Shown here: piece after piece, positions 32,596 through 40,155 of the stretch
How the letters are laid out: each line of letters begins with the position of its first letter
Numbering within the stretch: the first letter of the stretch is position 1
Source: Actinomadura craniellae
GTDB lineage: Bacteria > Actinomycetota > Actinomycetes > Streptosporangiales > Streptosporangiaceae
Length of the DNA stretch: 64,000 nt
Assembly (NCBI RefSeq): GCF_003289645.1
Contig: NZ_QLYX01000019.1
Location: forward strand, 1 to 64,000
Reading direction: 5' to 3'
Program-made: the position numbers and the translations under genes
Notes under the pieces: model-generated
What the model was told of the DNA's origin: nothing
Database searches by the model: none
Seen by the model: only the letters and a program-made list of their open reading frames with translations

Positions 32596-32925
32596 GTGGT
32601 GGACGGGCTCGTCTACTTCTTCTGGTTCCTGGCGATCGTGGCCTTCGTCTTCGAGGTCTGGGCCCTGATCGACGCCCTGACGGTGCCCGCGGGCGCCTAT
32701 GCGGCGACCGACAAACAGAGCAAGAAACTCTGGTCGATCCTGCTCGTGGTGGCGAACGTGGTGGGGCTCGGCGGCGCGGTCGGGTTCCTGCCGTTGCTGT
32801 CGATCCTGCCGATCGCGGCGTTCATCATCGCGGCGATCTACCTCGCGGACGTGCGGCCGGCGGTCAAGCCGTACCGCAAGCGGGGCGGCCCGTCCAGTTC
32901 GAGCGGGCCGTACGGCGGCTGGTGA
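32596..32925 (+). CDS. DUF2516-family membrane protein (Rv0476-like)
   Basis: 109 residues from GTG 32596; GTG 32599 or an upstream TTG are alternatives, but upstream codons overlap the terminator region. Three hydrophobic segments are seen (VYFFWFLAIVAFVFEVWALI, WSILLVVANVVGLGGAVGFL, LPIAAFIIAAIYLADV), followed by a short basic tail (RPAVKPYRKRGG), as in DUF2516. The gene order with XRE and hbhA is conserved in mycobacteria. Function is unknown. Confidence 0.8.
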   Translation: MVDGLVYFFWFLAIVAFVFEVWALIDALTVPAGAYAATDKQSKKLWSILLVVANVVGLGGAVGFLPLLSILPIAAFIIAAIYLADVRPAVKPYRKRGGPSSSSGPYGGW

Positions 32926-33762
32926 TCACGGTGCCGCGGCGTTGACCGGCGGCGCGACCGGCGGCACTCCCCGCCGGGGCCGGTCGAGGCCGAGGGCGCG
33001 CAGGTCGGCGCCGAGCCGCCGGGCCAGGTAACGGTTGCCCGCCCGGGTGGGGTGGATGCCGTCGGGGAGCGTGTAGCGGGCGGCGTTGCCGGTGCCGAGC
33101 CGCACCGATCCGGTGATCCACCGCTCCCGTAGCGGGTCGATGAACGGCACGCCCAGCGAGGTCGCGACCTCGCGCAGGCCGTCGTGCAGGGCGTGCGCGC
33201 GCAGCGGCGGGTCACCGCCCCACAGCGGGCCCAGCAGCACGACGTGGGTGCGGGGCCAGTGCGCCTTGACGGCCGCCAGCAGCCGGCGGGCGGCGGCCGA
33301 GACCAGGGCCGGATCCTTGGTCCAGTCGTTGTGCCCCCCGGAGATCACGATCATGTCGGGGGCGGGACGCCAGGCCAGCTGGTCCCGGAACATCGCGGCG
33401 AAGTTCTTGTCGATCTGGCCTCGGGCCAGGTAGCCGGTGCCGCGCCAGCCGGCGATGACCACCTGCCAGCCCAGCGTGCGCGCGGTGTCGGCGGCGTAGG
33501 TCTGTTCGGGCGGGACGTCGCTGAGCCCGGCGGTGTAGCTGTCGCCGAGCACGAACACCACGGGTGGCTCCGGCGGTGCGGGCGGGGTCCGCGGGGCCGC
33601 CACCGGCGGCGCGGTGACCGCCCGGTCGGCTCGGGGGACGGGCGAGGCCGACGCGGCACAGCCGCACAGCACGAGGAACGCCGTCAGGGTGAAGGAGATC
33701 AGTCGGCGCAACGCGGCAGGACCTCTCTTGCTGAGCAGCCTGGCGGGGAGAGCCCGCGGCAC
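32926..33762 (-). CDS. Secreted SGNH/GDSL-type hydrolase, probable lipoprotein
   Basis: 278 residues from GTG 33762. The N-terminus has a hydrophobic signal (ISFTLTAFLVLCGCAAS) with a possible lipobox ending at Cys35. Catalytic blocks follow: VFVLGDSYTAG (Ser), a Gly in WRGTGYLARG, Asn in ISGGHNDWT, and Asp/His in LPDGIHPTRAG. This family includes carbohydrate esterases and lipases; the substrate is unknown. It converges with the DUF2516 gene and is divergent from marR. Confidence 0.88.
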   Translation of the reverse strand: MPRALPARLLSKRGPAALRRLISFTLTAFLVLCGCAASASPVPRADRAVTAPPVAAPRTPPAPPEPPVVFVLGDSYTAGLSDVPPEQTYAADTARTLGWQVVIAGWRGTGYLARGQIDKNFAAMFRDQLAWRPAPDMIVISGGHNDWTKDPALVSAAARRLLAAVKAHWPRTHVVLLGPLWGGDPPLRAHALHDGLREVATSLGVPFIDPLRERWITGSVRLGTGNAARYTLPDGIHPTRAGNRYLARRLGADLRALGLDRPRRGVPPVAPPVNAAAP

Positions 33763-33848
33763 GCGCGGTCTTCTGGGGAGATGCCAGATTTTATCCCGAT
33801 GCGGGGGTGGTGGTGGCGACTTCGGGGGGTGCTGAAGGCGATAGATCC

Positions 33849-33875
33849 TTGAACTTTCAACCTTCTTCGTATGAT
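33849..33875 (+). promoter_or_regulatory. marR promoter with overlapping operator-like repeat
   Basis: TTGAA-CT-TTCAA (33849-33860) is a perfect inverted repeat of the type bound by MarR dimers. Its first half doubles as a -35 box (TTGAAC), and TATGAT (33870-33875) forms a good -10 six bases before the ATG. Autorepression of a leaderless marR mRNA is the simplest reading. Confidence 0.6.
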
Positions 33876-33881
33876 GGCCCC

Positions 33882-34361
33882 ATGACCGAACCGCGCTGGC
33901 TGAACGAGGAGGAGCAGCGGACCTGGCGGGCCTTCCTGTGGGCCTCCCAGCTCCTGCACGACTCGCTGGACCGCCAGTTGCAGCGCGACGCCGGGATCCC
34001 GCACGCCTACTACGTGATCCTGGCGATGCTGTCGGAGGCGTCCGACCGCTCCCTGACCATGAGCCAGGTGGCCGAAATCGCCCGGCTGTCGCCGAGCCGG
34101 CTGTCGCACGCCGCCGCCCGGCTGGAGGACAAGGGCTGGGTCGCCCGGCGGCGCAACCCCGAGGACGGCCGCCAGATCATCGCCACCCTCACCGACGCGG
34201 GCCTCGCCGTCGTGACGGGCGCCGCCCCCGGCCATGTCGCGCAGGTCCGCGGCGCCCTCTTCGACGCGCTCACCCCCGACCAGATCCGCCAACTCGGCGA
34301 GATCTTCGGAACCCTCCTGGAGCACCTCGACCCCGACGGCGAGCTCACGCCCGAGCCCTGA
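33882..34361 (+). CDS. MarR-family transcriptional regulator
   Basis: 159 residues. The winged helix (LTMSQVAEIARLSPSRLSHA, then AARLEDKGWVARRRNPEDGR) is flanked by dimerisation helices (WRAFLWASQLLHDSLDRQLQ and the C-terminal EIFGTLLEHL). It closely resembles the many actinobacterial MarR proteins with the RRNPEDGR wing. The ligand is unknown. Its 3' end carries a terminator, and the convergent gene is cydB; no adjacent drug pump or oxidoreductase target is seen apart from the divergent SGNH hydrolase. Confidence 0.9.
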   Translation: MTEPRWLNEEEQRTWRAFLWASQLLHDSLDRQLQRDAGIPHAYYVILAMLSEASDRSLTMSQVAEIARLSPSRLSHAAARLEDKGWVARRRNPEDGRQIIATLTDAGLAVVTGAAPGHVAQVRGALFDALTPDQIRQLGEIFGTLLEHLDPDGELTPEP

Positions 34362-34375
34362 CCCGCTCGGGCGTG
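34346..34375. terminator. Hairpin across the marR stop, between marR and cydB
   Basis: CACGCCCGAGC (34346-34356) and its perfect complement (34365-34375) enclose the marR stop codon in an eight-base loop. It probably ends both convergent transcripts. Confidence 0.65.
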
Positions 34376-34394
34376 CACCGGGGAACCGGGCCGG

Positions 34395-35285
34395 TCAGGC
34401 CCGGGCGGGGCCACGCTGGAAGAGGACGTAGAGCCAGGCGAGAGAGGGCACGAGGATCACCGCACCCGCGCCCAGCGCGATGAAGACGATCCGCAGCACG
34501 GCGTCGTGGGCCGCCGCGTCGTGCAGGCCGAGGTCGGCCAGGCCGGCCGCGCCCCACAGCACGGCCCCGACGGCGAGGCCCGCGGTGACCCGGACCGCCA
34601 GGTAACGGCGCCCGGCGAGCAGCACCAGCGAGGTCAGGCCGGCGGCCGCCGACAGCAGGATCAACGGCGAGCCCACCCCGAACAGCGCCGCCCCCGGCAG
34701 CGCGAGGACGCCCACGGCGACGCCCGCCGCCAGCGCCCGGGCCCGGAACCACCCGACGCTTCCGGGTGAGAGGCGGCGGGCGTCCCAGACGAGGTAGACG
34801 GCCGCGAGGTAGCCGCACAGCGCCGTCGTGAGCAGGCCGCCGTACAGCCCGGTGGGGCTCAGCCAGTCCGACCGGCCGGTGGCCAGGGCCGCGGCGACCG
34901 CCCCCATGCAGTACGGGGTCACCACCGAGGAGACCCCGAAGGTCCAGGCGTACCAGCGGCGTTCGGGTACCGCCTTGCTGAACACGAAGGTGCTGCCCCG
35001 GGCCACGATGCCCAGCGCCGCCAGCGAGAGCGGCACCCAGTGCGCGGTCATCACCGCGGCGAAGACGGGCGGGAAGGCCGTCCAGGTCATGACCATCACG
35101 AAGATCAGCCAGACGTGGTTGGCCTCCCAGAGCGGCCCCATCGCGTGTTCGATCACCGCGCGCTCGGCCGGCCGGCGGCGGGCCAGCAGGTGCCAGAGGC
35201 CGGCCCCGAAGTCGGCCCCGCCGAACAGCAGGTAGGCCGACAGCCCCAGCAGGATCAGTCCCAGCGCCGCGTCCGCGTAGCTCAT
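34395..35285 (-). CDS. cydB: Cytochrome bd oxidase subunit II
   Basis: 296 residues and about eight membrane helices. Typical CydB features are the start with LLGLSAYLLFGGADFGAG, LWEANHVWLIFVMVMTWTAF and YAWTFGVSSVVTPYCMG. Together with CydA it forms the quinol-oxidising terminal oxidase with high oxygen affinity. The start overlaps the cydA stop (ATGA). The protein is shorter than the E. coli one (379), as usual in actinobacteria. No cydDC transporter genes or cydX follow in the window. Confidence 0.93.
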   Translation of the reverse strand: MSYADAALGLILLGLSAYLLFGGADFGAGLWHLLARRRPAERAVIEHAMGPLWEANHVWLIFVMVMTWTAFPPVFAAVMTAHWVPLSLAALGIVARGSTFVFSKAVPERRWYAWTFGVSSVVTPYCMGAVAAALATGRSDWLSPTGLYGGLLTTALCGYLAAVYLVWDARRLSPGSVGWFRARALAAGVAVGVLALPGAALFGVGSPLILLSAAAGLTSLVLLAGRRYLAVRVTAGLAVGAVLWGAAGLADLGLHDAAAHDAVLRIVFIALGAGAVILVPSLAWLYVLFQRGPARA

Positions 35286-36613
35286 CCGGCGAGTTCCTTC
35301 CGCTCGGCGGGGGCCGGGCGGCGCATCCGCCGCAGCACGCTGATCGTGGCCGCGCCCAGGACCGCGTAGACGGCGAGCACGACGTAGAGCCCGAAGCGCA
35401 GCCCCTCGGACGGGTTGACGGCCTCCTCGGTGCGCATCACGCCGTACACGATCCAGGGCTGCCGGCCGACCTCGGTGACCGTCCACCCGGCCTCCATCGC
35501 GATCGCCGCGAGCACGCCGGCGGTGGCGGCGGCGCGCAGGAACCACGGGTGCCAGGGCAGCGACTCCCGCCGCCGCCACCAGGCGAACGCCCACCAGGCG
35601 GCCAGCGCCAGCAGCGCCATCCCGATCACGATCATGATTTCGAAGGCGAAGCGCACCACCTCGGCGGGCGGGTGCACGTCGGCGGGGAAGGAGTCCAGCC
35701 CGCGCAGCGTGGCGCCCGCGTCGAAACGCAGCAGCAGCGACAGCGCGTTCGGGATCTCGAAGACCGCGAACTTGAACGGCACCCCGGCCTGGGTGTGCTC
35801 CACACCTTCCATCGCGGCGAACTTGATCGGCTGGTTGTCGGCGACGAACCGGACGGCCCAGTCGCCGACCAGCACCTGCAGCGGCGCGCAGACCGCGCCC
35901 AGTGTGAAGGGGATCGCGAAGCCGAGCCGGTGGTAGCGGTCGTCCCGGCCCGCCCGCCGGTCGCGCAGCAGGGCCACCGCGTACACCGAGGCGACGACGA
36001 ACCCGCAGACCATGAGCGAGGCCAGCAGCAGGTGCACCGCCTGCACCGGGGTGGCCGGGTTGAACATCGCGGCCAGCGGGTCGACGTCGGTGACCTCGCC
36101 GTCCACCAGCCGGAAGCCGCGCGGCTGGTTCATCCAGGAGTTCACGGTGACCACGAAGGTGGCCGACAGCAGGCCCGCGATCACCACGGGGATGCCGGTG
36201 ACGAAGTGCGCGACGGGCGACAGCCGGTCCCAGCCGTACAGGTAGACGCCCATGAAGACGGCCTCGATGAAGAAGGCGATGCCCTCCAGCGCGAAGGCGG
36301 TGCCGAACACCTGGCCGTAGGTGTCCATGAAGCCGGGCCAGAGGGTGCCCATCTCGAAGGACAGCACGGTGCCGGAGACGGCGCCGACCGCGAAGAGCAC
36401 CCCGGCGGCCTTCATCCAGCGCCGGGCCAGTTCCCGGTAGACGGGGTCCCCGGTGCGCAGGGAGCGCCATTCGGCGAGGAGGGTGATCGCGGGCAGCCCG
36501 ATGCCGATGCTGGCCAGGATGATGTGGAACCCGAGCGTGAACGCCATCTGGGTGCGCGCGGCGGCGAAGTCGGCCGGAGTGGCCGCCTCGGCGAGGAACT
36601 GGAGGGAGTCCAT
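35282..36613 (-). CDS. cydA: Cytochrome bd oxidase subunit I
   Basis: 443 residues from ATG 36613 (GTG 36622 also possible). The heme b595 ligand His lies near the N-terminus in TLGFHIILASIGIGLP, the b558 ligands in YLYGWDRLSPVAHFVTG-type and later helices (KFAAMEGVEHTQAGVPFK), and GRQPWIVYGVMRTEEAV is the conserved region after the Q loop. The Q loop is short. It is the first gene of cydAB and faces a divergent blaI-like gene across three operator copies, so control by that repressor is likely. Confidence 0.94.
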   Translation of the reverse strand: MDSLQFLAEAATPADFAAARTQMAFTLGFHIILASIGIGLPAITLLAEWRSLRTGDPVYRELARRWMKAAGVLFAVGAVSGTVLSFEMGTLWPGFMDTYGQVFGTAFALEGIAFFIEAVFMGVYLYGWDRLSPVAHFVTGIPVVIAGLLSATFVVTVNSWMNQPRGFRLVDGEVTDVDPLAAMFNPATPVQAVHLLLASLMVCGFVVASVYAVALLRDRRAGRDDRYHRLGFAIPFTLGAVCAPLQVLVGDWAVRFVADNQPIKFAAMEGVEHTQAGVPFKFAVFEIPNALSLLLRFDAGATLRGLDSFPADVHPPAEVVRFAFEIMIVIGMALLALAAWWAFAWWRRRESLPWHPWFLRAAATAGVLAAIAMEAGWTVTEVGRQPWIVYGVMRTEEAVNPSEGLRFGLYVVLAVYAVLGAATISVLRRMRRPAPAERKELAG

Positions 36614-36623
36614 ACCGCCCACC

Positions 36624-36663
36624 GTAGTACTACGACGCGTAGTACTACTAGTCGTAGTACTAC
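36624..36663. promoter_or_regulatory. Three phased copies of a palindromic BlaI-type operator
   Basis: The perfect palindrome GTAGTACTAC occurs at 36624-36633, 36639-36648 and 36654-36663, each time preceded by C, at an exact 15-base spacing. The array begins ten bases before the cydA start and ends about 41 bases before the blaI start. BlaI/MecI/CopY repressors bind TACnnnnGTA-like dyads, so this array very probably lets the adjacent repressor control both directions. Confidence 0.85.
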
Positions 36664-36704
36664 CCGCCGTGGTGTGCTCTGGTCACTGGGCTACCCTTGG
36701 CTCC

Positions 36705-37085
36705 GTGAAAGGTCTGGGAGAGCTGGAACGCACCGTCATGGAGGTCCTCTGGGCCCGGCAGGACGCGGGTATCGAGGCCGCGACCGCCCGCGACGTCAGC
36801 CGTGCCCTGGCCGGTGACCGGGACCTGGCCCACACCACGGTCATGACTGTGCTCGACCGGCTGGCCAAAAAGAATTTTCTGCAGCGCGAGCGCGACGGCC
36901 GCGCCTGGCGCTACCGTCCGGTGGCGAGCCGGGAGGGCTACGTCGCTGAACTGATGCTCGGCGCCCTCAACGAGACCGGAGACCGTGACGCCGCCCTCGC
37001 ACATTTCGTACGCTCGGTGTCGGACGGTGAGGTCGAGGTGCTGAGGCAGGCCCTCGACGCCATCACCCGAGATCAGCCAGACTGA
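36705..37085 (+). CDS. BlaI/MecI/CopY-family repressor
   Basis: 126 residues from GTG 36705. The winged helix has LGELERTVMEVLWARQD, ATARDVSRALAGDRDLAHTT and VMTVLDRLAKKNFLQRERDG. The C-terminal dimerisation helices carry the cleavage region seen in BlaI. TACCCT lies seven bases before the start, which suggests a leaderless mRNA. In staphylococci BlaI is inactivated by cleavage through BlaR1; an M56 peptidase gene follows here by 16 bases. The divergent cydAB and the operator array make respiratory control its probable job rather than beta-lactam resistance. Confidence 0.92.
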   Translation: MKGLGELERTVMEVLWARQDAGIEAATARDVSRALAGDRDLAHTTVMTVLDRLAKKNFLQRERDGRAWRYRPVASREGYVAELMLGALNETGDRDAALAHFVRSVSDGEVEVLRQALDAITRDQPD

Positions 37086-37101
37086 CCAGCGGGGAGGGGA
37101 C

Positions 37102-38007
37102 ATGACGGGAGCGCTGTTGCTGGGGGCCATCTCCGCGAGCACCGTGGCGGGCGCGGAAGTGCTGTCCCATGCCCGCTGGACCTGGCGCACGCCGCGCGTC
37201 GCGATCGCGCTGTGGCAGGCGCTCGGCCTGGCCTGGGGCGTCGCCACCATCGGCACGCTGCTCGCCTTCGCCCTGGCGCCCTACGGGCGGGGCATCGCCG
37301 GGGGGCTGCTGCTGCTCGGCGGCGACACCAGCCCGCTGGGCCCCCTGCACCTCGCCGCCCTGTGCACCGGGGTGGGGCTGGCCGCGGTGCTGCTGGGCAT
37401 GCTGGGTTACGCGGTGTTCCGGGTCGCCCGGGCCCGCCGCCGGCACCGCGAACTGCTGGCCCTGATCTCCCACCGTGACTCCGCCGTGCCCGGCACCCTC
37501 GTGGTCGACCACCCGGGTGCCGCGGCGTACTGCGTGCCCGGCGTGCGCTCCGCCAAGGTCGTGGTGAGCGCCGGCACGCTGGCCCTGCTGGACCCCGCCG
37601 AGCTGGCCGCCGTGCTCGCGCACGAGCGGGCGCACGCCCGGGAGCGGCACGATCTGGTGCTGCTCCCGTTCGCCTCGTTGCGCCAGGTCTTCCCGCAGAT
37701 CGGGCTGGTCGGACGCTGCCTCGACTCGGTCGAACTGCTGATCGAGATGCGGGCCGACGACCGCGCCCGCCGGCACCGCCCGGGCCGGGAACTGGCCACC
37801 GCGCTGCTGCGGTTCGCCGCGGCCCGGCCGGCGGTCGCCCCGTCCGGGACGCTCGCCATGGGCTCGGCCGAGGCGCAGCCGATCCTCGCCCGGGTGGGCC
37901 GGCTGATGGAGCCCGCCCCGGCGCACCCGGCGATCCGGGCCGCCGGCCTGGCCGCCGCCGTGCTGATCGCCGTGGTGCCGCCGCTGCTCTACGCGCTGCC
38001 GCACTGA
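37102..38007 (+). CDS. M56-family membrane metallopeptidase (BlaR1-like, without sensor domain)
   Basis: 301 residues. Three N-terminal membrane helices, the soluble zincin domain with HExxH (ELAAVLAHERAHARERHDLV, His about 174 and 178) and a last helix at the C-terminus (AAAVLIAVVPPLLYAL). The penicillin-binding sensor domain of BlaR1 is absent, so the signal it senses is unknown. Cleavage of the BlaI-like repressor encoded 16 bases upstream is the expected role. GGGGAGG precedes ATG 37102. Confidence 0.88.
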   Translation: MTGALLLGAISASTVAGAEVLSHARWTWRTPRVAIALWQALGLAWGVATIGTLLAFALAPYGRGIAGGLLLLGGDTSPLGPLHLAALCTGVGLAAVLLGMLGYAVFRVARARRRHRELLALISHRDSAVPGTLVVDHPGAAAYCVPGVRSAKVVVSAGTLALLDPAELAAVLAHERAHARERHDLVLLPFASLRQVFPQIGLVGRCLDSVELLIEMRADDRARRHRPGRELATALLRFAAARPAVAPSGTLAMGSAEAQPILARVGRLMEPAPAHPAIRAAGLAAAVLIAVVPPLLYALPH

Positions 38008-38010
38008 CGG

Positions 38011-38520
38011 TCACTCGTCGTCCGGCTCGGGCTCGTCCCGGGCGGTGAACGCCGCCGTCCACAGCGGCAGCAGCCAGTGCGCCATCAGCACCACGACCAT
38101 GAGCCCGACCACCGGACCGGCAGACGGGTTTGCCGCGCTCTGCAGGTGGACACCGCTGATCGCCAGCGCGGCCAGCTGCAGGCCGAGGGAGGCGCGGTGG
38201 GCGAGGGTGCAGACCCGGCCGCGCTCGGCGAGCTGCCGCTCGTCCAGCACCCGGGCGCGCAGCTCCAGCAGGCCCCGGGTGGCGGCGTTCAGCATGCCGG
38301 TCACCACGCACCAGGCCGGCAGCAGGACCGCCAGCGCCAGCAGGAGCAGCACGGGCCCGCGGGCCAGGACGAATATCGCCAGGGTGGCCACGCTCAGCAG
38401 GACGCTCACGAGCACCAGCGACCGGCGCCGGGCCCGGGTGGCGATCGGGGCGCGTGCCCGCGGGTCATTCATGATCTTGAGCATGCGCTGGTCGTAGGCG
38501 GAGGGGCGCGTGGTGTTCAT
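38011..38520 (-). CDS. Four-span membrane protein coupled to a small XRE regulator
   Basis: 169 residues. Hydrophobic segments are SLVLVSVLLSVATLAIFVLA, GPVLLLLALAVLLPAWCVVT, GLQLAALAISGVHL and VVGLMVVVLMAHWLLPLW. The N-terminus is soluble and basic (DPRARAPIATRARRRS), and the C-terminus is acidic. The start overlaps the stop of the XRE gene by four bases. Pairs of a very small XRE repressor and a DUF-type membrane protein are common in actinobacteria, but I do not recognise this family. Confidence 0.7.
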   Translation of the reverse strand: MNTTRPSAYDQRMLKIMNDPRARAPIATRARRRSLVLVSVLLSVATLAIFVLARGPVLLLLALAVLLPAWCVVTGMLNAATRGLLELRARVLDERQLAERGRVCTLAHRASLGLQLAALAISGVHLQSAANPSAGPVVGLMVVVLMAHWLLPLWTAAFTARDEPEPDDE

Positions 38521-38780
38521 GCTCTTCCCTTCCCGGCTGACTGCTGCCGGTAGTCCTCGTCGGTGAGCGGCCGGAACGGCTCCAGGGAGAACAGCGCCTC
38601 CACCGGCAGGCCGAAGAACTCGGCGATCCGCAGCGCCATGTGCAGGCTGGGGTTGTACTCGCCCCGCTCGATGTAGCCGATCGTCTGGTAGTGGGCGCCG
38701 ACGGCCGCGGCGAGATCCCGCCGGGACACCTTTCGCTCGGCGCGCACCATCGCCAGCCTGTTGTGCACCTGCTCGCTCAT
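38517..38780 (-). CDS. Small XRE-family regulator
   Basis: 87 residues, mostly one helix-turn-helix: VHNRLAMVRAERKVSRRDLA, then GAHYQTIGYIERGEYNPSLH and ALRIAEFFGLPVEALFSLEP. This is the YgzD/PbsX-like type that usually controls an adjacent membrane protein gene. A site with nine of ten matches to the cydA-blaI operator lies just upstream of the start, so it may belong to the same regulon. Confidence 0.85.
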   Translation of the reverse strand: MSEQVHNRLAMVRAERKVSRRDLAAAVGAHYQTIGYIERGEYNPSLHMALRIAEFFGLPVEALFSLEPFRPLTDEDYRQQSAGKGRA

Positions 38781-38786
38781 GTATAA

Positions 38787-38796
38787 GAAGTACTAC
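38787..38796. promoter_or_regulatory. BlaI-like operator variant before the small XRE gene
   Basis: GAAGTACTAC differs at one base from GTAGTACTAC, the core of the three operator copies at 36624-36663. It ends seven bases upstream of the XRE ATG (38780), where a bound repressor would block transcription or initiation. Ten-base sites can occur by chance, so this remains a candidate. Confidence 0.45.
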
Positions 38797-38882
38797 ATTC
38801 TGGGGGATAGTGACAACGGCCGGCCTCCGAAATGTCGTACGGGTGGTGGAGGATGGCCCCGGCGAAGGGAGCGGGCGTGGCG

Positions 38883-39980
38883 ATGGTGCTGGACCGCAGG
38901 GCGCTGAACCGGGCGCTGCTGGAGCGGCAACTGCTGCTGGAGCGCCGGCACCTGCCGGCGCTGGAGGCGATCAGGCATCTGGTGGGGTTGCAGTCGCAGG
39001 CGCCCGGCCCGCCCTACGTCGGGCTGTGGAGCCGGCTGGCCGACTTCTCCTTCGACGAGCTCGCCGAACTGATCACCGACCGGAAGGCCGTCCGCGTCGC
39101 GCTGCTACGCGGCACGATCTTCCTGGTGGACGGGGACGACTGCCTCCGGCTGCGCCCGCTGATGAACGACTTCCTCGTCCGCAACCTGTGGGCCACCCAC
39201 GGCACCGCCGGCCTGACCGGAGCCGACCTGGCCGAGGTCGCCGCGGCCGGCCGCGCCGCCGTGGAGGCCGAACCGCTGACCTTCAAGCGGCTGGGCGAGG
39301 CGCTGGCCGGGCGCTGGCCGGACAGCGACCCCCGCGCGCTGGTCCTGGCGGTACGGGCCACGGTGCCGCTGGTGCAGGTGCCGCCGCGCGGCCTCTGGGG
39401 CCGGTCCGGGCAGTCCGCGCACACCTCGGCCGAGTCCTGGCTGGGCCGCCCGCTGTCCGGCGAGGGGACGCGGGCCGAACTGGTCCGCCGCTACCTGGCC
39501 GCCTTCGGCCCGGCGACCGTCAAGGACGTGCAGACGTGGTCCAGCCTGACCGGGCTGGGCGAGGTCGTCGAGCGGTTGCGGCCCGAACTGCGCACCTACC
39601 GCGACGAGCACGGCCGCGAACTGTTCGACGTGCCGGACGGCCCGCTGCCCGACCCCACCGTCCCCGCCCCGGTGCGCCTGGTAGCGGGCTTCGACAACAT
39701 GCTGCTCTCGCACGCCGACCGGGCCCGGGTGATCAGCGAGGCCGACCGCGGGCGGGTCTTCACGGTGAACGGGATCATCCGTCCCACCGTCCTGGTCGAC
39801 GGGTTCGTGCACGGCAAGTGGGACATGAAGGCCGCCCGCGGCACGGCCACCCTGACCGTCGACCTCTTCCGGCCCGTCACCGAGGCGGACCGCGCGGCGA
39901 TCCACGCCGAGGCCACCGCGCTGCTCGCCGCCGCGCACCCCGGCGCCGAGCCCACCGTGCTGGTCAGCGCAGGTCGATGA
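38883..39980 (+). CDS. Winged-helix DNA-binding-domain protein (HTH_42/YcaQ-like)
   Basis: 365 residues from ATG 38883. The family markers are the start (LDRRALNRALLERQLLLERR), HLVGLQSQAPGPPYVGLWSR, VRVALLRGTIFLVDGDDCLR and VPLVQVPPRGLWGRSG, then KLV-type strands (RLVAGFDNMLLSHADRARVI) at the C-terminus. E. coli YcaQ of this superfamily is a DNA glycosylase that unhooks interstrand crosslinks, and Streptomyces AlkX/Orf1 types protect against DNA-alkylating metabolites. Activity in this branch is not assured. The end overlaps the convergent ferredoxin gene by 17 bases. Confidence 0.82.
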   Translation: MVLDRRALNRALLERQLLLERRHLPALEAIRHLVGLQSQAPGPPYVGLWSRLADFSFDELAELITDRKAVRVALLRGTIFLVDGDDCLRLRPLMNDFLVRNLWATHGTAGLTGADLAEVAAAGRAAVEAEPLTFKRLGEALAGRWPDSDPRALVLAVRATVPLVQVPPRGLWGRSGQSAHTSAESWLGRPLSGEGTRAELVRRYLAAFGPATVKDVQTWSSLTGLGEVVERLRPELRTYRDEHGRELFDVPDGPLPDPTVPAPVRLVAGFDNMLLSHADRARVISEADRGRVFTVNGIIRPTVLVDGFVHGKWDMKAARGTATLTVDLFRPVTEADRAAIHAEATALLAAAHPGAEPTVLVSAGR

Positions 39981-40155
39981 CCCGGTTGGGGCACGCGGCC
40001 GCGGCGCGCTCCACGGCGGGACGCGCCGTGTCCGGGGGCTCCGCGAGCAGGAGCACCACCAGGCCGGTGTCCTCGTCCTGGTCGAAGACCTCGGGGGCGG
40101 TGAAGGCGCACTGGCCCGCGCCGCGGCACCGCTCGGGGTCGATGCGGACACGCAT
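39964..40155 (-). CDS. Small 3Fe-4S-type ferredoxin, partner of the P450
   Basis: 63 residues. Three cysteines (Cys10 and Cys16 in RCRGAGQCAFTAP, Cys55 in ACPNRVI) fit the single-cluster ferredoxins of actinobacterial P450 systems, where the second cluster ligand is replaced and a 3Fe-4S cluster is usual. The acidic EVFDQDED segment is typical. The start overlaps the P450 stop (ATGA), so they are translated together, and the ferredoxin probably delivers electrons to that P450. The reductase is encoded elsewhere. Confidence 0.9.
   Translation of the reverse strand: MRVRIDPERCRGAGQCAFTAPEVFDQDEDTGLVVLLLAEPPDTARPAVERAAAACPNRVIDLR

Noticed and set aside
36705-38007. Beta-lactam resistance operon
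   Set aside because: BlaI and M56 genes are present, but no beta-lactamase or penicillin-binding sensor domain is encoded, and the operators face cydAB.
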